From NCBI GenBank assembly GCA_022824025.1, contig JAJEBF010000003.1:1-64000 (forward strand): 64,000 nucleotides of DNA. The letters run 5' to 3'. Positions 42,995 to 51,091 of the stretch are shown one piece after another (the stretch's first letter is position 1; each line of letters begins with the position of its first letter). The notes beneath the pieces were generated by a model. That model saw nothing but the letters and a program-made list of their open reading frames with translations. It ran no database searches and was not told the DNA's origin. Origin of the DNA: Caldilineaceae bacterium. Lineage in GTDB: Bacteria > Chloroflexota > Anaerolineae > Caldilineales > Caldilineaceae. The position numbers and the translations under genes were made by a program.

Positions 42995-43594
42995 TCAGTC
43001 CTTCGCATACTTGACGCTGCGCAGCAGCATCGGGACCAGCGCGCTCACAATCCGCGCAGGCTCCGGTTCACCGCTATAGACCCAGCGAATCGTCAGATGG
43101 TAAATGCTGCCCAGCCACGCATACGCCACGACATCGGTGTCGACCGCCTCGATCTCGCCGGCTTCAACGGCTTCGTCCAGGTAGATACGGATCAGGTTCG
43201 CGAACCGCTCATTGATCTCCAGCCGCTTTTCCTCAAACACCGTGCCCAATCCCGTAGCCTGGACGAGCATCACTTTGGCAGGGCGTCGGTATCTGCTAAA
43301 CGCCTCCAGGCAGGCCTCCAACCCGGCCTCAACCTTGGCCATCGGTGTTGTCTCCTGCGCGATCGCCTCCGTCACCCGGCGCTCAACCAGATCGGCAAAC
43401 TTCTCCACCAGCGCCAGAAACAGACGCTCCTTATTCGGGAAGTGGAAGTAGATCGAGCCCTTCGACGTCTCCGACTCGGCGACTATCTCATCCAGCCGCG
43501 TGTCGTGGTAGCCCTTGTAGCTGAATATGCTCAGAGCCGCGTCCAGGATGCGCTCCCTCGTCGATTCCGGACCCCGCGCAGGCTGCTCGCTCAT
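42995..43594 (-). CDS. TetR-family transcriptional regulator
   Basis: 199 aa. The N-terminal helix-turn-helix is clear: RERILDAALSIFSYKGYHDTRLDEIVAESETSKGSIYFHFPNKERLF. The C-terminal ligand domain is all-helical and of the short, FadR-like kind. The start ATG at 43594 is 28 bases downstream of a perfect 14-base palindrome, suggesting autorepression. The stop is only 34 bases before menF, so it may head the menaquinone operon and control it; a ligand such as an acyl-CoA or quinone precursor is speculation. Confidence 0.92.
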   Translation of the reverse strand: MSEQPARGPESTRERILDAALSIFSYKGYHDTRLDEIVAESETSKGSIYFHFPNKERLFLALVEKFADLVERRVTEAIAQETTPMAKVEAGLEACLEAFSRYRRPAKVMLVQATGLGTVFEEKRLEINERFANLIRIYLDEAVEAGEIEAVDTDVVAYAWLGSIYHLTIRWVYSGEPEPARIVSALVPMLLRSVKYAKD

Positions 43595-43622
43595 TGCTCT
43601 CCCACACTCTCCAACCGTCTAA

Positions 43623-43636
43623 ACTGACCGGTCAGT
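43623..43636. promoter_or_regulatory. TetR-type operator palindrome
   Basis: ACTGACCGGTCAGT is a perfect 14-base inverted repeat and fits the TGACCGGTCA-like core bound by many TetR-family regulators. It lies 28 bases before the tetR start, between that gene and the radical SAM gene. Confidence 0.75.
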
Positions 43637-43736
43637 CGAAACACCGGCCAAAAAAAGAGATGCCGCGACTTCCCAACGGATACTGGCACGCGACCCCCCT
43701 GTCACATTCGCAAACAATCGAATTCAGCCCCGTCCC

Positions 43737-45236
43737 CTACCAGCCTCGCGGAACCGGGAAACACCGGAACGCCTGAGCCTGGGCAAATACATCCCAGATC
43801 TGCGCCATCTGCTCAACAATCCGCGTGGGCCGGCTCGCCATCTCGAATCCCCGGTGCTGACCCCGTACAACCCTGCGAGGCTCCCAGCCCGTCCCTTTGC
43901 AGTACTCATAGTAGTCCCGAAAACGCGTGAACTGAACGTCCATGCCGAAACTCTCCGGCTGGCGGCTCATCGGCGACATCGGGTCCAGCGTATGGCAGGG
44001 GTTGAGCATACGCAAGAGGTGATGGGGATAGGTCTTTCCGATCTGGTCAGCCAGTTGAAGTGTCTTCTTGAACGTCTGCGGCGTCTCCCCAGGCAGATTC
44101 AGGCTGAAGTAGATGAAGATCGGCACCTCATGCTTCTTGAGCGTCTCCAACATCCGCAGGAAGCGTTCGTTCGTATAGAACTTGCCGTTGGTTCGCCGCA
44201 CCTCCTCGTCCCCCGAGAGCGGCGAGATCGCGACCTCCGTATGGGCCAGGTCGGCCGCGGCGCACATCTCGTCGATAAAGTCGTTGGACGGGAGCTGGAA
44301 GAACTCATTGTAGATGCCGATCCGAATCTCCCTGTCCCGCAACTGCTGAAAGAACGCCCGCCACCATCTGGCGGGATAGGTGGCGATGTCCAGCGAAAGA
44401 TTGACCTGCTGGAAACCCTTCGACGCCAAACGGGCCACATCTTCCACCACCGCCTCCGGCGAACGCATCACGTAGCCGTTGCGGCCGGCCAGCTCGCTGT
44501 GAGATTCCTTGCCGCCGCCGCAGTAGATGCAGTCAAACACGCATCCCCGCCCCACAGTCAGCCAGTGGCTGAGCAGCTTCGGCTTGCGCAGCGTCATCAA
44601 CCCCGCCCCCGAATACTGCAGCGCCGCATACGCTCGTTCATTCGAAAGCCAGTCCATCGACACAAAGTCGAGGCTGTCCAGCGTAGCGGAGTCGGCAAAA
44701 TAGAAGCCGAGATTCTGTTCCGGCCTCTGCGCGCCGCCAGTCCGGCGGCGAATCAGATTGGGGATGTCATCAACCTGAGAGGACCCCTTCCCCACCACCT
44801 GCGCCGCGAGTTGACGCAAAGGCTCCTCAGCGTCCCCGCGCACCGCATAGTCAACGTAGGGAAAGTCGGCCAGAATCTCCTCACCGTAGTACGACGTCGT
44901 CAGGCCGCCGATCACCACAGTGGTGTCGGCCAGCGTCTCTTTCACAGCCTGGGCTACGGCAAGGGCGCCAAAGGAGTGTTCGTACCAGTGGAGGTCGATC
45001 AGCGCCAGCTTGGGCGCGATGCGCTGGCTGCGCAGCCACTGGCGCAAATTGAAGGTAGGGCGCTGCAGCAGTTCAACGGGCAGGTTCAGACCGCGGACGT
45101 TGTACCCCTCCGCCCGCAGCATGTTGACGAAACCCACCACGCCAACCGGAATGAACGGATAGGGCGGACAGGACCGAAACTTGTCATAGCGCGCTTCGAC
45201 TTCCTGTTTCGCCGGATGAATATAGAGAATGTCCAT
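43737..45236 (-). CDS. B12-binding-domain radical SAM protein
   Basis: 499 aa. N-terminal cobalamin-binding-like Rossmann domain (about residues 1-160: DILYIHPAK, YPFIPVGVVGFVNML, VVIGGLTTSYYGEEIL, YAVRGDAEEPL). Radical SAM domain with the cluster ligands Cys232, Cys236 and Cys239 in GRGCVFDCIYCGGG, then NLSLDIATYP and LPGETPQTFKKTL. The family makes difficult methylations or rearrangements, often in natural-product or lipid pathways. It lies 41 bases downstream of the HxG PhyH gene and at the end of the sugar ABC transporter operon. A DxHxxG base-off motif is not clear (DLHWYE is present instead), so true B12 binding is uncertain. Confidence 0.9.
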   Translation of the reverse strand: MDILYIHPAKQEVEARYDKFRSCPPYPFIPVGVVGFVNMLRAEGYNVRGLNLPVELLQRPTFNLRQWLRSQRIAPKLALIDLHWYEHSFGALAVAQAVKETLADTTVVIGGLTTSYYGEEILADFPYVDYAVRGDAEEPLRQLAAQVVGKGSSQVDDIPNLIRRRTGGAQRPEQNLGFYFADSATLDSLDFVSMDWLSNERAYAALQYSGAGLMTLRKPKLLSHWLTVGRGCVFDCIYCGGGKESHSELAGRNGYVMRSPEAVVEDVARLASKGFQQVNLSLDIATYPARWWRAFFQQLRDREIRIGIYNEFFQLPSNDFIDEMCAAADLAHTEVAISPLSGDEEVRRTNGKFYTNERFLRMLETLKKHEVPIFIYFSLNLPGETPQTFKKTLQLADQIGKTYPHHLLRMLNPCHTLDPMSPMSRQPESFGMDVQFTRFRDYYEYCKGTGWEPRRVVRGQHRGFEMASRPTRIVEQMAQIWDVFAQAQAFRCFPVPRGW

Positions 45237-45277
45237 TGCGTATGGCGTCGCAAACCGGGCGGGCGGAGACGCAGCCG

Positions 45278-46168
45278 CTACCCGCCGACGACCGGCGTCA
45301 GCATTCTGCCCCGCGGCGCGACCGGCTCGAGTATGGCCCGTCGCTCAGGTGTCAGCCGCCCGGCCAGCTCCGGGGACAACTGGTAGTTGAAACGGGTGCG
45401 CAAAAAGCGGGGCGAGTAGCGGTAGATAACCGAGCGGCGGTATCCCGGGTTAGTGCGCTCAGCCGAGCCGTGCGTGATCGCGTCCGTGAAGAACACGGCG
45501 TCCCCGGCCTCCAGGTAGATCTCCTTCATCCCCAATGCCGTGCCGGCCGCCTCCCTTTCGTGGTGGGCCGAAACAATGCCCTTGCCATCCAACTCCAGAC
45601 GCGGATGAACCTCCGTGGCCTTGTGGCTGCCGGGCACCAGAACCGTTGGACCGTCGCCGGGTCCGATGTCCTCCAACGCCATCAGCACATTGATCTGCCC
45701 GACCATCCACGCGCCGGTATTGTGCTGGCGAAAGGTGAGGTAGAAAAGCGGCGTGTGGCCGCCGCAATGAATGTAAAGAAAACCGCCCGGGCCCCGCACA
45801 TTCAGCAGGTTCTCATGGATTGAGACACCGTTGACCTCGTTTATATACCGGGCGGCAAGCGGGTACCAGGAGGGATGATCGATCAACCGCTCGAATACCG
45901 CTCCCCCTTCAACGATATTCTGGAAATTGACGCCGTCGTCCTTGCCGTAGCTGTGGATCTCCACATTGCCAATCCAGTACTCGTCATCCGGATTCACGCC
46001 CAGCTGCGCTTCGCCCAGGATCGGCGGATTCTCCACAAAGGCCCAATTCTCGTCCACCCAGCCGTTCATCTCAGCCAGGTCATCCTTCGCGATTGCGCCT
46101 TTCAGAACAACATAGCCCTGAAGGTCGAACAGGTAATCAAGCTCTTTTTCTTCCTCTTTTGTACGCAA
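45278..46168 (-). CDS. Phytanoyl-CoA dioxygenase family protein with HxG instead of HxD
   Basis: 296 aa of the PhyH family. Fold marks: GFLYIHCGGHTPLFYL, INVLMALEDIGPGDGPTVLVPGSHK and the distal ITHGSAERTNPGYRRSVIY with His233 and the 2-oxoglutarate Arg. At the first metal motif I read His134-Cys135-Gly136, so the usual Asp is Gly. In Fe/2-oxoglutarate halogenases the same change to Gly or Ala frees a site for halide. In many environmental PhyH homologues an HGG form is common and its activity is unknown. Sits between the ABC permease and radical SAM genes; probably part of the same catabolic or tailoring unit. Confidence 0.85.
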   Translation of the reverse strand: MRTKEEEKELDYLFDLQGYVVLKGAIAKDDLAEMNGWVDENWAFVENPPILGEAQLGVNPDDEYWIGNVEIHSYGKDDGVNFQNIVEGGAVFERLIDHPSWYPLAARYINEVNGVSIHENLLNVRGPGGFLYIHCGGHTPLFYLTFRQHNTGAWMVGQINVLMALEDIGPGDGPTVLVPGSHKATEVHPRLELDGKGIVSAHHEREAAGTALGMKEIYLEAGDAVFFTDAITHGSAERTNPGYRRSVIYRYSPRFLRTRFNYQLSPELAGRLTPERRAILEPVAPRGRMLTPVVGG

Positions 46169-46246
46169 TTTGCCATCCCTCTTGCTGTAACGGAAGCCGC
46201 GCCGCGCAGCAAATTCCTTTCGACCGGCCTCCGATGATGCCAGAAC

Positions 46247-47134
46247 CTACCCTTTGACGCCTGATACGACGATTCCCTGAACAAAGTAGCGTTGAGCAAA
46301 AAAGAACAGAATGATCGTCGGCAGGACACCGAGAATCGAAGCCGCCATCAACGCCTGCATGTTATTGGTCATATGCCCTTCAAACAAGCGAAGGCCCAGC
46401 GCCACCGTATAATTGCTTACGCCCTGAATGTAGATGAGCGGATAGAGAAAGTCATTCCACTGGCTGGTCACCATGAAAATAATCACAACGCCCAGCGCGG
46501 GCAGGCTCAGCGGCATGTGAATGCGCCAGTAAAGGCCGATCGGATTGCAGCCGTCAATCATGGCCGAGTCATCCAGTTCCCTGGGAATCGTCATGAAAAA
46601 CTGGCGCATCAGAAAGACATAGAAGGCCGGCGCAAACCAGTTCGGAATGATAAGGGGCCGGTACGTTCCGATCCAGTCAAGCTGTACGAAGAGCAGGTAA
46701 GTGGGCACCAGGCGAACGTGTTCCGGCAGGATCATTGTCGCCAGCACAACCACAAACATGATGTCCCGCAGCGGAAAGCGGAGTCGCGCGAAACTGAATC
46801 CAACCACTGAAGAAGAAAGCGCCGCGCCGACCGCGCTGCCCGCCGCGATGAACGTGCTGTTCAAGAAAAACCTGGCAAATGGGAAAACGGCAAAGGGCGT
46901 CTTGAAGTGATGCCACTCAAAACGTTCAGGCCACCATTCCGGCGGGAAGAGGTAGACCTGCGTTGTCGGCATGACCGAAGTGCGCAGCATCCAATAGAAG
47001 GGAATAGCGAAAATGACACCGCCCACGACCACCGAGCCGTAGAGTAGAATGCGATAGATCGCCTCGGTCAGCTTGCTGCTGCCAACATGCTCAACGCGGT
47101 GTACTGCGGGCCTCGTTTGGACAGTGGTTGCCAT
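46247..47134 (-). CDS. Carbohydrate ABC transporter permease (MalG-like)
   Basis: 295 aa inner-membrane permease with six helices. The cytoplasmic EAA loop is visible as DDSAMIDGCNPIGLYWRIHMPLSLPALGVV, where G-x9-P docks the ATPase. The end of the protein (LFFFAQRYFVQGIVVSGVKG) is the standard MalG/CUT1-type terminus. Second permease after the MalF-like gene. No ATPase gene is adjacent; CUT1 systems often share an unlinked MsmK-type ATPase. Confidence 0.93.
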   Translation of the reverse strand: MATTVQTRPAVHRVEHVGSSKLTEAIYRILLYGSVVVGGVIFAIPFYWMLRTSVMPTTQVYLFPPEWWPERFEWHHFKTPFAVFPFARFFLNSTFIAAGSAVGAALSSSVVGFSFARLRFPLRDIMFVVVLATMILPEHVRLVPTYLLFVQLDWIGTYRPLIIPNWFAPAFYVFLMRQFFMTIPRELDDSAMIDGCNPIGLYWRIHMPLSLPALGVVIIFMVTSQWNDFLYPLIYIQGVSNYTVALGLRLFEGHMTNNMQALMAASILGVLPTIILFFFAQRYFVQGIVVSGVKG

Positions 47135-47173
47135 GCAAGTTTCTCCTGCCTCAATTGCTCCCGAATCAACCGG

Positions 47174-48133
47174 CTAAACCCGCTCGTAATGCACCCAGGA
47201 AGACGCGCTCCGCAGAGCAAGAATGACGAATATAAGCACAATGACAAAGAGGAACCAGGCCTGGGCGGATGCGTAGCCAAAATAGAAGTTCTGGAAGCCG
47301 GTGTTGTAGATGTGCAGCACCATCGTCAGCGTTGCATTGTTGGGGCCGCCGCGCGTCATCACCAGCGCCTGCGTGAACACCTGCCACGATATGATGATGT
47401 TAAGAACGACATTGAAGAAGATCGTCGGCGTGAGCAGAGGCAGCGTAACCGCAAAAAATCGCCGGAAAGAACTCGCGCCGTCGATTTCCGCCGCCTCGTA
47501 TAGAGATGTCGGAATCCCTCGCAGCCCCGCCAAATAGATCAGCATGGCGCCGCCCGCGCCCCAAAAAGCCATGATGATCAACGACGGCAACGCCCACTCC
47601 TGGCTGAAAATCCAACGGGGGGGATCGATGCCGTATGGTCGCAGGATCGGTCCCAGAATCGAATTCAAGAGGCCAATGTCCGGCTGGTACAACCACTTCC
47701 ACAGCAGAGACACCGCGACGCCCGACACGACCGAAGGCAGATAGTAGACCGTGCGCCAGAAGCTCTGCAGCCGTATGCCCTGGTTCAGCATCACCGCAAT
47801 CAACAGCGCCAGCGCCGTGTTGATTGGCACGACCGTAAAACTGAATATCGCTGTATTGATCAACGCCTTGCGTACAAGACTGTCCCGCAGAACATTCTGA
47901 TACCATTTTAAGCCGACAAAGGTCGTCTCAGTCAGAAAGTCTGTGCGGTACATCCCGATAACGAGCGATGCCAGCATCGGCCCCACCGTAAAGACGATGA
48001 ACCCGATGATCCAGGGTGACGCGAGCAGGTATCCGAACCACGCTTCTCGAGTGGACGGTTTCATCGGCTTTCCGCCCCGCCCGAACCAGGACGAAAGGCC
48101 TCTCTGTGTTTGGCTTTCGCTGATGCTGGCCAT
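47174..48133 (-). CDS. Carbohydrate ABC transporter permease (MalF-like)
   Basis: 319 aa. After a short cytoplasmic tail (GLSSWFGRGGKPMKPSTR) come six helices, with the EAA loop as YEAAEIDGASSFRRFFAVTLPLLTP. WFGYLLASPWIIGFIVFTVGPM is the typical first helix of CUT1 permeases. Partner of the MalG-like gene 39 bases downstream. Separated from the binding-protein gene by a strong hairpin. Confidence 0.94.
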   Translation of the reverse strand: MASISESQTQRGLSSWFGRGGKPMKPSTREAWFGYLLASPWIIGFIVFTVGPMLASLVIGMYRTDFLTETTFVGLKWYQNVLRDSLVRKALINTAIFSFTVVPINTALALLIAVMLNQGIRLQSFWRTVYYLPSVVSGVAVSLLWKWLYQPDIGLLNSILGPILRPYGIDPPRWIFSQEWALPSLIIMAFWGAGGAMLIYLAGLRGIPTSLYEAAEIDGASSFRRFFAVTLPLLTPTIFFNVVLNIIISWQVFTQALVMTRGGPNNATLTMVLHIYNTGFQNFYFGYASAQAWFLFVIVLIFVILALRSASSWVHYERV

Positions 48134-48235
48134 CTGTCTCCCCGTTCAATCTGTCACGCAGCCTGCGGCCCATCGCGCGGCGGGCCCCCGGCCGCTTTTT
48201 TTCCTGCGTCGCAGACCCTATGGGTCAGTTTTACA

Positions 48236-48265
48236 AAGGCGTGGGAGGCGACCCTCCCACGCCTT
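48236..48265 (-). terminator. 13-bp intercistronic hairpin between binding-protein and permease genes
   Basis: AAGGCGTGGGAGG pairs perfectly with CCTCCCACGCCTT around a four-base loop, 12 bases after the binding-protein stop. On the minus strand the following bases are only weakly T-rich (TTTGTAAAA shared with the stem base), so it likely acts as a partial terminator or an RNA-stabilising block that raises the binding protein over the permeases. Confidence 0.75.
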
Positions 48266-48277
48266 CAGATCGACAGC

Positions 48278-49693
48278 TTAACTGAGCTTGTCCAGCTCCG
48301 CGCCCAGGTCTTCCACGTTGATCTCGCCGCGATTGAATCGGGTCGCCACGTCAGCGTGGTCGACGATCAGGTCAACCGGCTGCTCACCCAGCAACATCAC
48401 CAGGTCGAAGGCGGGCGTCAGGATCTGATTCTTCGTGATCAGGTCCTCAGCAAACATCTCCTCCGGTCCGCCGATGTCCTGGCCTACAGAGGCGGTGAAT
48501 ACATCCAGATTGATCTCTTCAAACTTCTCATTGGCCGCGCGCATGATGCTCGCATACTCAGGCAGCAGGCTCTTGCGTGAAGGCTGCTTCTGCGCCCACG
48601 TGATGTACAGCCGTCCGTACAGCGGGCTCGTCAGCCACTTCATCAGCTCCCAGGATTCCTCCGGGTAGCCCGTTCCCTTCCAGACCATCGTGCCGTCTAC
48701 GGACTGGTGCGTCGTATGGCCTGCGGGGCCGTCCGGCATCGGGGCCACGTCCCAGCGGAACGTCGCGCCGTCCGCCTGAACGCCCAGGTTCCAGGGGCCA
48801 ATCTCCATCAGCGCGATGCGCTGGCCCAGGAACAGCTCGACGACGCCCATGCCAATGTCGGCGCCGTAGGCGAACAGCGGCTCATCGTGAATGATGCCGC
48901 GCATCCATTCCAGGGATTCGTACGCTTCCGGGCTGTCCAACCCGCAGTGCGTATTGTCTTCCTGGTCCACCATGTTGGCGCCAAAGCCGCGCAGCCAGTA
49001 CTGCGTCAGCCAGTTGGCGTTCAAACCGTAGTTGGACGTGCCCCAAATCTGAGGCTGGCCGTCGGCATCGGCAAACTGGCGCAGAAGATTGGTGTAATCC
49101 TCCCAGTTCCAGGCTCCCCACTCCTGCGGCGGGTACTCAACGCCCTTGGCGTCGAACATGTCCTTGTTGAAATAAATGACCTGCGTGCCGGTGAATCGCG
49201 GCATCAGGTGAATATCCCCGTCCAGCATCCACGGATCGAACTGCGCTTCGTAGTAGTCGTCCAGGTTGACTTCCTCTGCATCCCTGTCGATATAGGGCTG
49301 CAGGCTCAGAGTCTCACCCTTCTGCATGAAGAAGGTGGAGCTGGAGCAGCACCACTCGGTCAGGTCGGGGGCGTTGCCGGCAACCATCGCGCTCAGAGCG
49401 CCCTCGCGCCGGTTGGCGCCGCCCGGATCGGGCAGGAATTCAACCTCAACGTTTGGATTGGCTTCCTGGAACTGCGGATAGAACTCCCTCCACAGCTCGG
49501 CAATGCCTGCCGCCCGCTCCGGCTCACGCGACTGGTAACGTAGTGAAACCATCTCCGCCATGGCCTCGCCGTCTCCTCCGCTGTCCGCGGCCGGCGCTGC
49601 CGGCGCCGCGCACGCAGCCAGGAAGGCGGTTGCGCCAACAGCGGAACCCATCCGCAAAAACTGGCGTCGGGTGACATTGCGGTTCTCTTGCAT
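48278..49693 (-). CDS. Sugar ABC transporter substrate-binding lipoprotein
   Basis: 471 aa from the ATG at 49693 (MQENRNVTRRQF), chosen because AAGGAG is 10 bases upstream; the ATG three codons earlier would be only one base from it. The signal is Tat-like and lipoprotein-like: VTRRQFLRMGSAVGATAFLAACAAP, with twin Arg and a lipobox Cys (LAAC). The mature part is a family 1 binding protein: LRYQSREPERAAGIAELW, FQEANPNVEVEFLPDPGG, AGNAPDLTEW, IYFNKDMFDAKGVEYPPQ and WNWEDYTNLLRQFAD. Binds an oligosaccharide or related solute outside the membrane; ligand unknown. First gene of the transporter operon. Confidence 0.94.
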   Translation of the reverse strand: MQENRNVTRRQFLRMGSAVGATAFLAACAAPAAPAADSGGDGEAMAEMVSLRYQSREPERAAGIAELWREFYPQFQEANPNVEVEFLPDPGGANRREGALSAMVAGNAPDLTEWCCSSSTFFMQKGETLSLQPYIDRDAEEVNLDDYYEAQFDPWMLDGDIHLMPRFTGTQVIYFNKDMFDAKGVEYPPQEWGAWNWEDYTNLLRQFADADGQPQIWGTSNYGLNANWLTQYWLRGFGANMVDQEDNTHCGLDSPEAYESLEWMRGIIHDEPLFAYGADIGMGVVELFLGQRIALMEIGPWNLGVQADGATFRWDVAPMPDGPAGHTTHQSVDGTMVWKGTGYPEESWELMKWLTSPLYGRLYITWAQKQPSRKSLLPEYASIMRAANEKFEEINLDVFTASVGQDIGGPEEMFAEDLITKNQILTPAFDLVMLLGEQPVDLIVDHADVATRFNRGEINVEDLGAELDKLS

Positions 49694-49917
49694 GGTCTTC
49701 ATTCTCCTTGCTTGTAGTGGATAAGGGTTGTCAAATGCTTACAGTGATTCTGCCCGCGCCCGCAGTGAGAGAGGCCCTAGATGTTTCTGCAGGCTGCTGG
49801 ATTAGAAACTGAATCTTGGCCGCGCATGGGCGGCTCGTCAATACTGTGGAGGTCCTGGCGGTGGCCCCGCCAATCCTGCCTGAACTCTGACAATCAAAAC
49901 GCGTGGGGGATTTTCGC

Positions 49918-49976
49918 TGTTTGCAAACACGATGCAAAAGCGCAGGAAGTATAGCAGTTCTGGTCGCATTTTCCAA
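49918..49976 (-). promoter_or_regulatory. Promoter and candidate operator of the sugar ABC operon
   Basis: On the minus strand TTGGAA (49976-49971) and TATACT (49953-49948) are exactly 17 bases apart, with TGC before the -10 (extended form). About 12-24 bases past the expected start lies a perfect 12-base palindrome, TGTTTGCAAACA (49918-49929), of the type bound by LacI-family sugar regulators. Leader to the ATG is about 250 bases. The regulator gene is not in the window. Confidence 0.65.
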
Positions 49977-50033
49977 ATTGCAAGGAAATCAGAGTCCCGG
50001 TACGAAACTCTTCCCGCTGGCCAATCTTTCGCT

Positions 50034-50915
50034 TTACTTCAATGGCCGCGGCGAGGCCAGCACGAACCGCTCCAGCGCAACGGCAGCGCCGTCCTCCTCC
50101 AATGTCGGCGCAACCCAGTCGGACTCGGCGCGGACAACCGCCTCGGCCTGCCCCATGCACACCGCCAGTCCGGCTTCCCTCAACATCGGCACATCGTTCT
50201 CGTTGTCCCCAATGGCCAGAACACGTTCGGGATCGATGCCCAGCCTTTCAGTCAACCACAAGAGACCGTGCCCCTTGTTGGCCGTCGGAGCCGTCCCTTC
50301 GACCAGATACCGGTGAGAACGGCTCATGTGCACGCCGTCCCCAAAGCGCTGCTGGAGCGCGCCTGTCTGGTCGGGTTCCAGCGTGTGGTCATTGACCGTG
50401 ATGAATTTCAGAGGGCGGGTCCCCGGCTCGGAAACGACCTCCGCCAGGCTCTCGCACATCTCCCTCGGGCTGCCGAACCAGTGATCATAGGTCGCGCGGT
50501 CCCAGCCCTCCCAGCCGCTGCTGCCGTTGCCTCCTCCCGGCGCGTTCTGGACCATGCGCGTCCGGCCCCCGGGCCCGTTGAGATAGAAGACCGTGGTGCG
50601 CGCCTCCCCGTCCGCCCAGGATGCCACTCGCAGCGCGGCCTCCCGCCCGAGCAGCGCCTCGTACAACACCTTCCCGGAGACCGGATCGCCGATCACTGCC
50701 CCCTGCGCGGTGATCACAGGAAGAGTGATGCCCAGGTCCGGCGCAACCGAACGCACAAAATCGAAGATCCGCCCGGTGGCAACGGTCACCGGTGTCCCCG
50801 CCTCCTGAACAGCCGCGATCGCACGCCGCACGCGCGGCGAAAATCCGCCCGCAATCTTCCTGCCATAAATGGTGCCGTCCATGTCCAGGACAACCAACTC
50901 AATCCGGCTCTGCAT
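50034..50915 (-). CDS. HAD-superfamily phosphatase, Cof-like
   Basis: 293 aa, HAD subfamily IIB. Motif I LVVLDMDGTIYGRK, motif II TVATGR, motif III Lys in PTANKGHGLLWL and motif IV GDNENDVPMLREAG. The cap lies between (about residues 85-195) and has a Gly-rich stretch GPGGRTRMVQNAPGGGNG. Such enzymes dephosphorylate sugar phosphates or flavin and pyridoxal intermediates. Directly upstream of the sugar ABC operon on the same strand, which makes a sugar phosphate plausible. Confidence 0.92.
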   Translation of the reverse strand: MQSRIELVVLDMDGTIYGRKIAGGFSPRVRRAIAAVQEAGTPVTVATGRIFDFVRSVAPDLGITLPVITAQGAVIGDPVSGKVLYEALLGREAALRVASWADGEARTTVFYLNGPGGRTRMVQNAPGGGNGSSGWEGWDRATYDHWFGSPREMCESLAEVVSEPGTRPLKFITVNDHTLEPDQTGALQQRFGDGVHMSRSHRYLVEGTAPTANKGHGLLWLTERLGIDPERVLAIGDNENDVPMLREAGLAVCMGQAEAVVRAESDWVAPTLEEDGAAVALERFVLASPRPLK

Positions 50916-51091
50916 CTTTTCGCTTTCCAGAGAATCTTGGGGTTTCAGACAGAAATTAGGGTCGGTCCCCGGTTAACCCAGCCGGCGAACAAAGACCCCG
51001 CGTCTTGCCGCCGACGGGCCCTGCGCCGTCATCGCGACAACCGTTATTCGCCCGCGATGTCCACTGCTGTGGATTCAGCGGACACGCCGGT

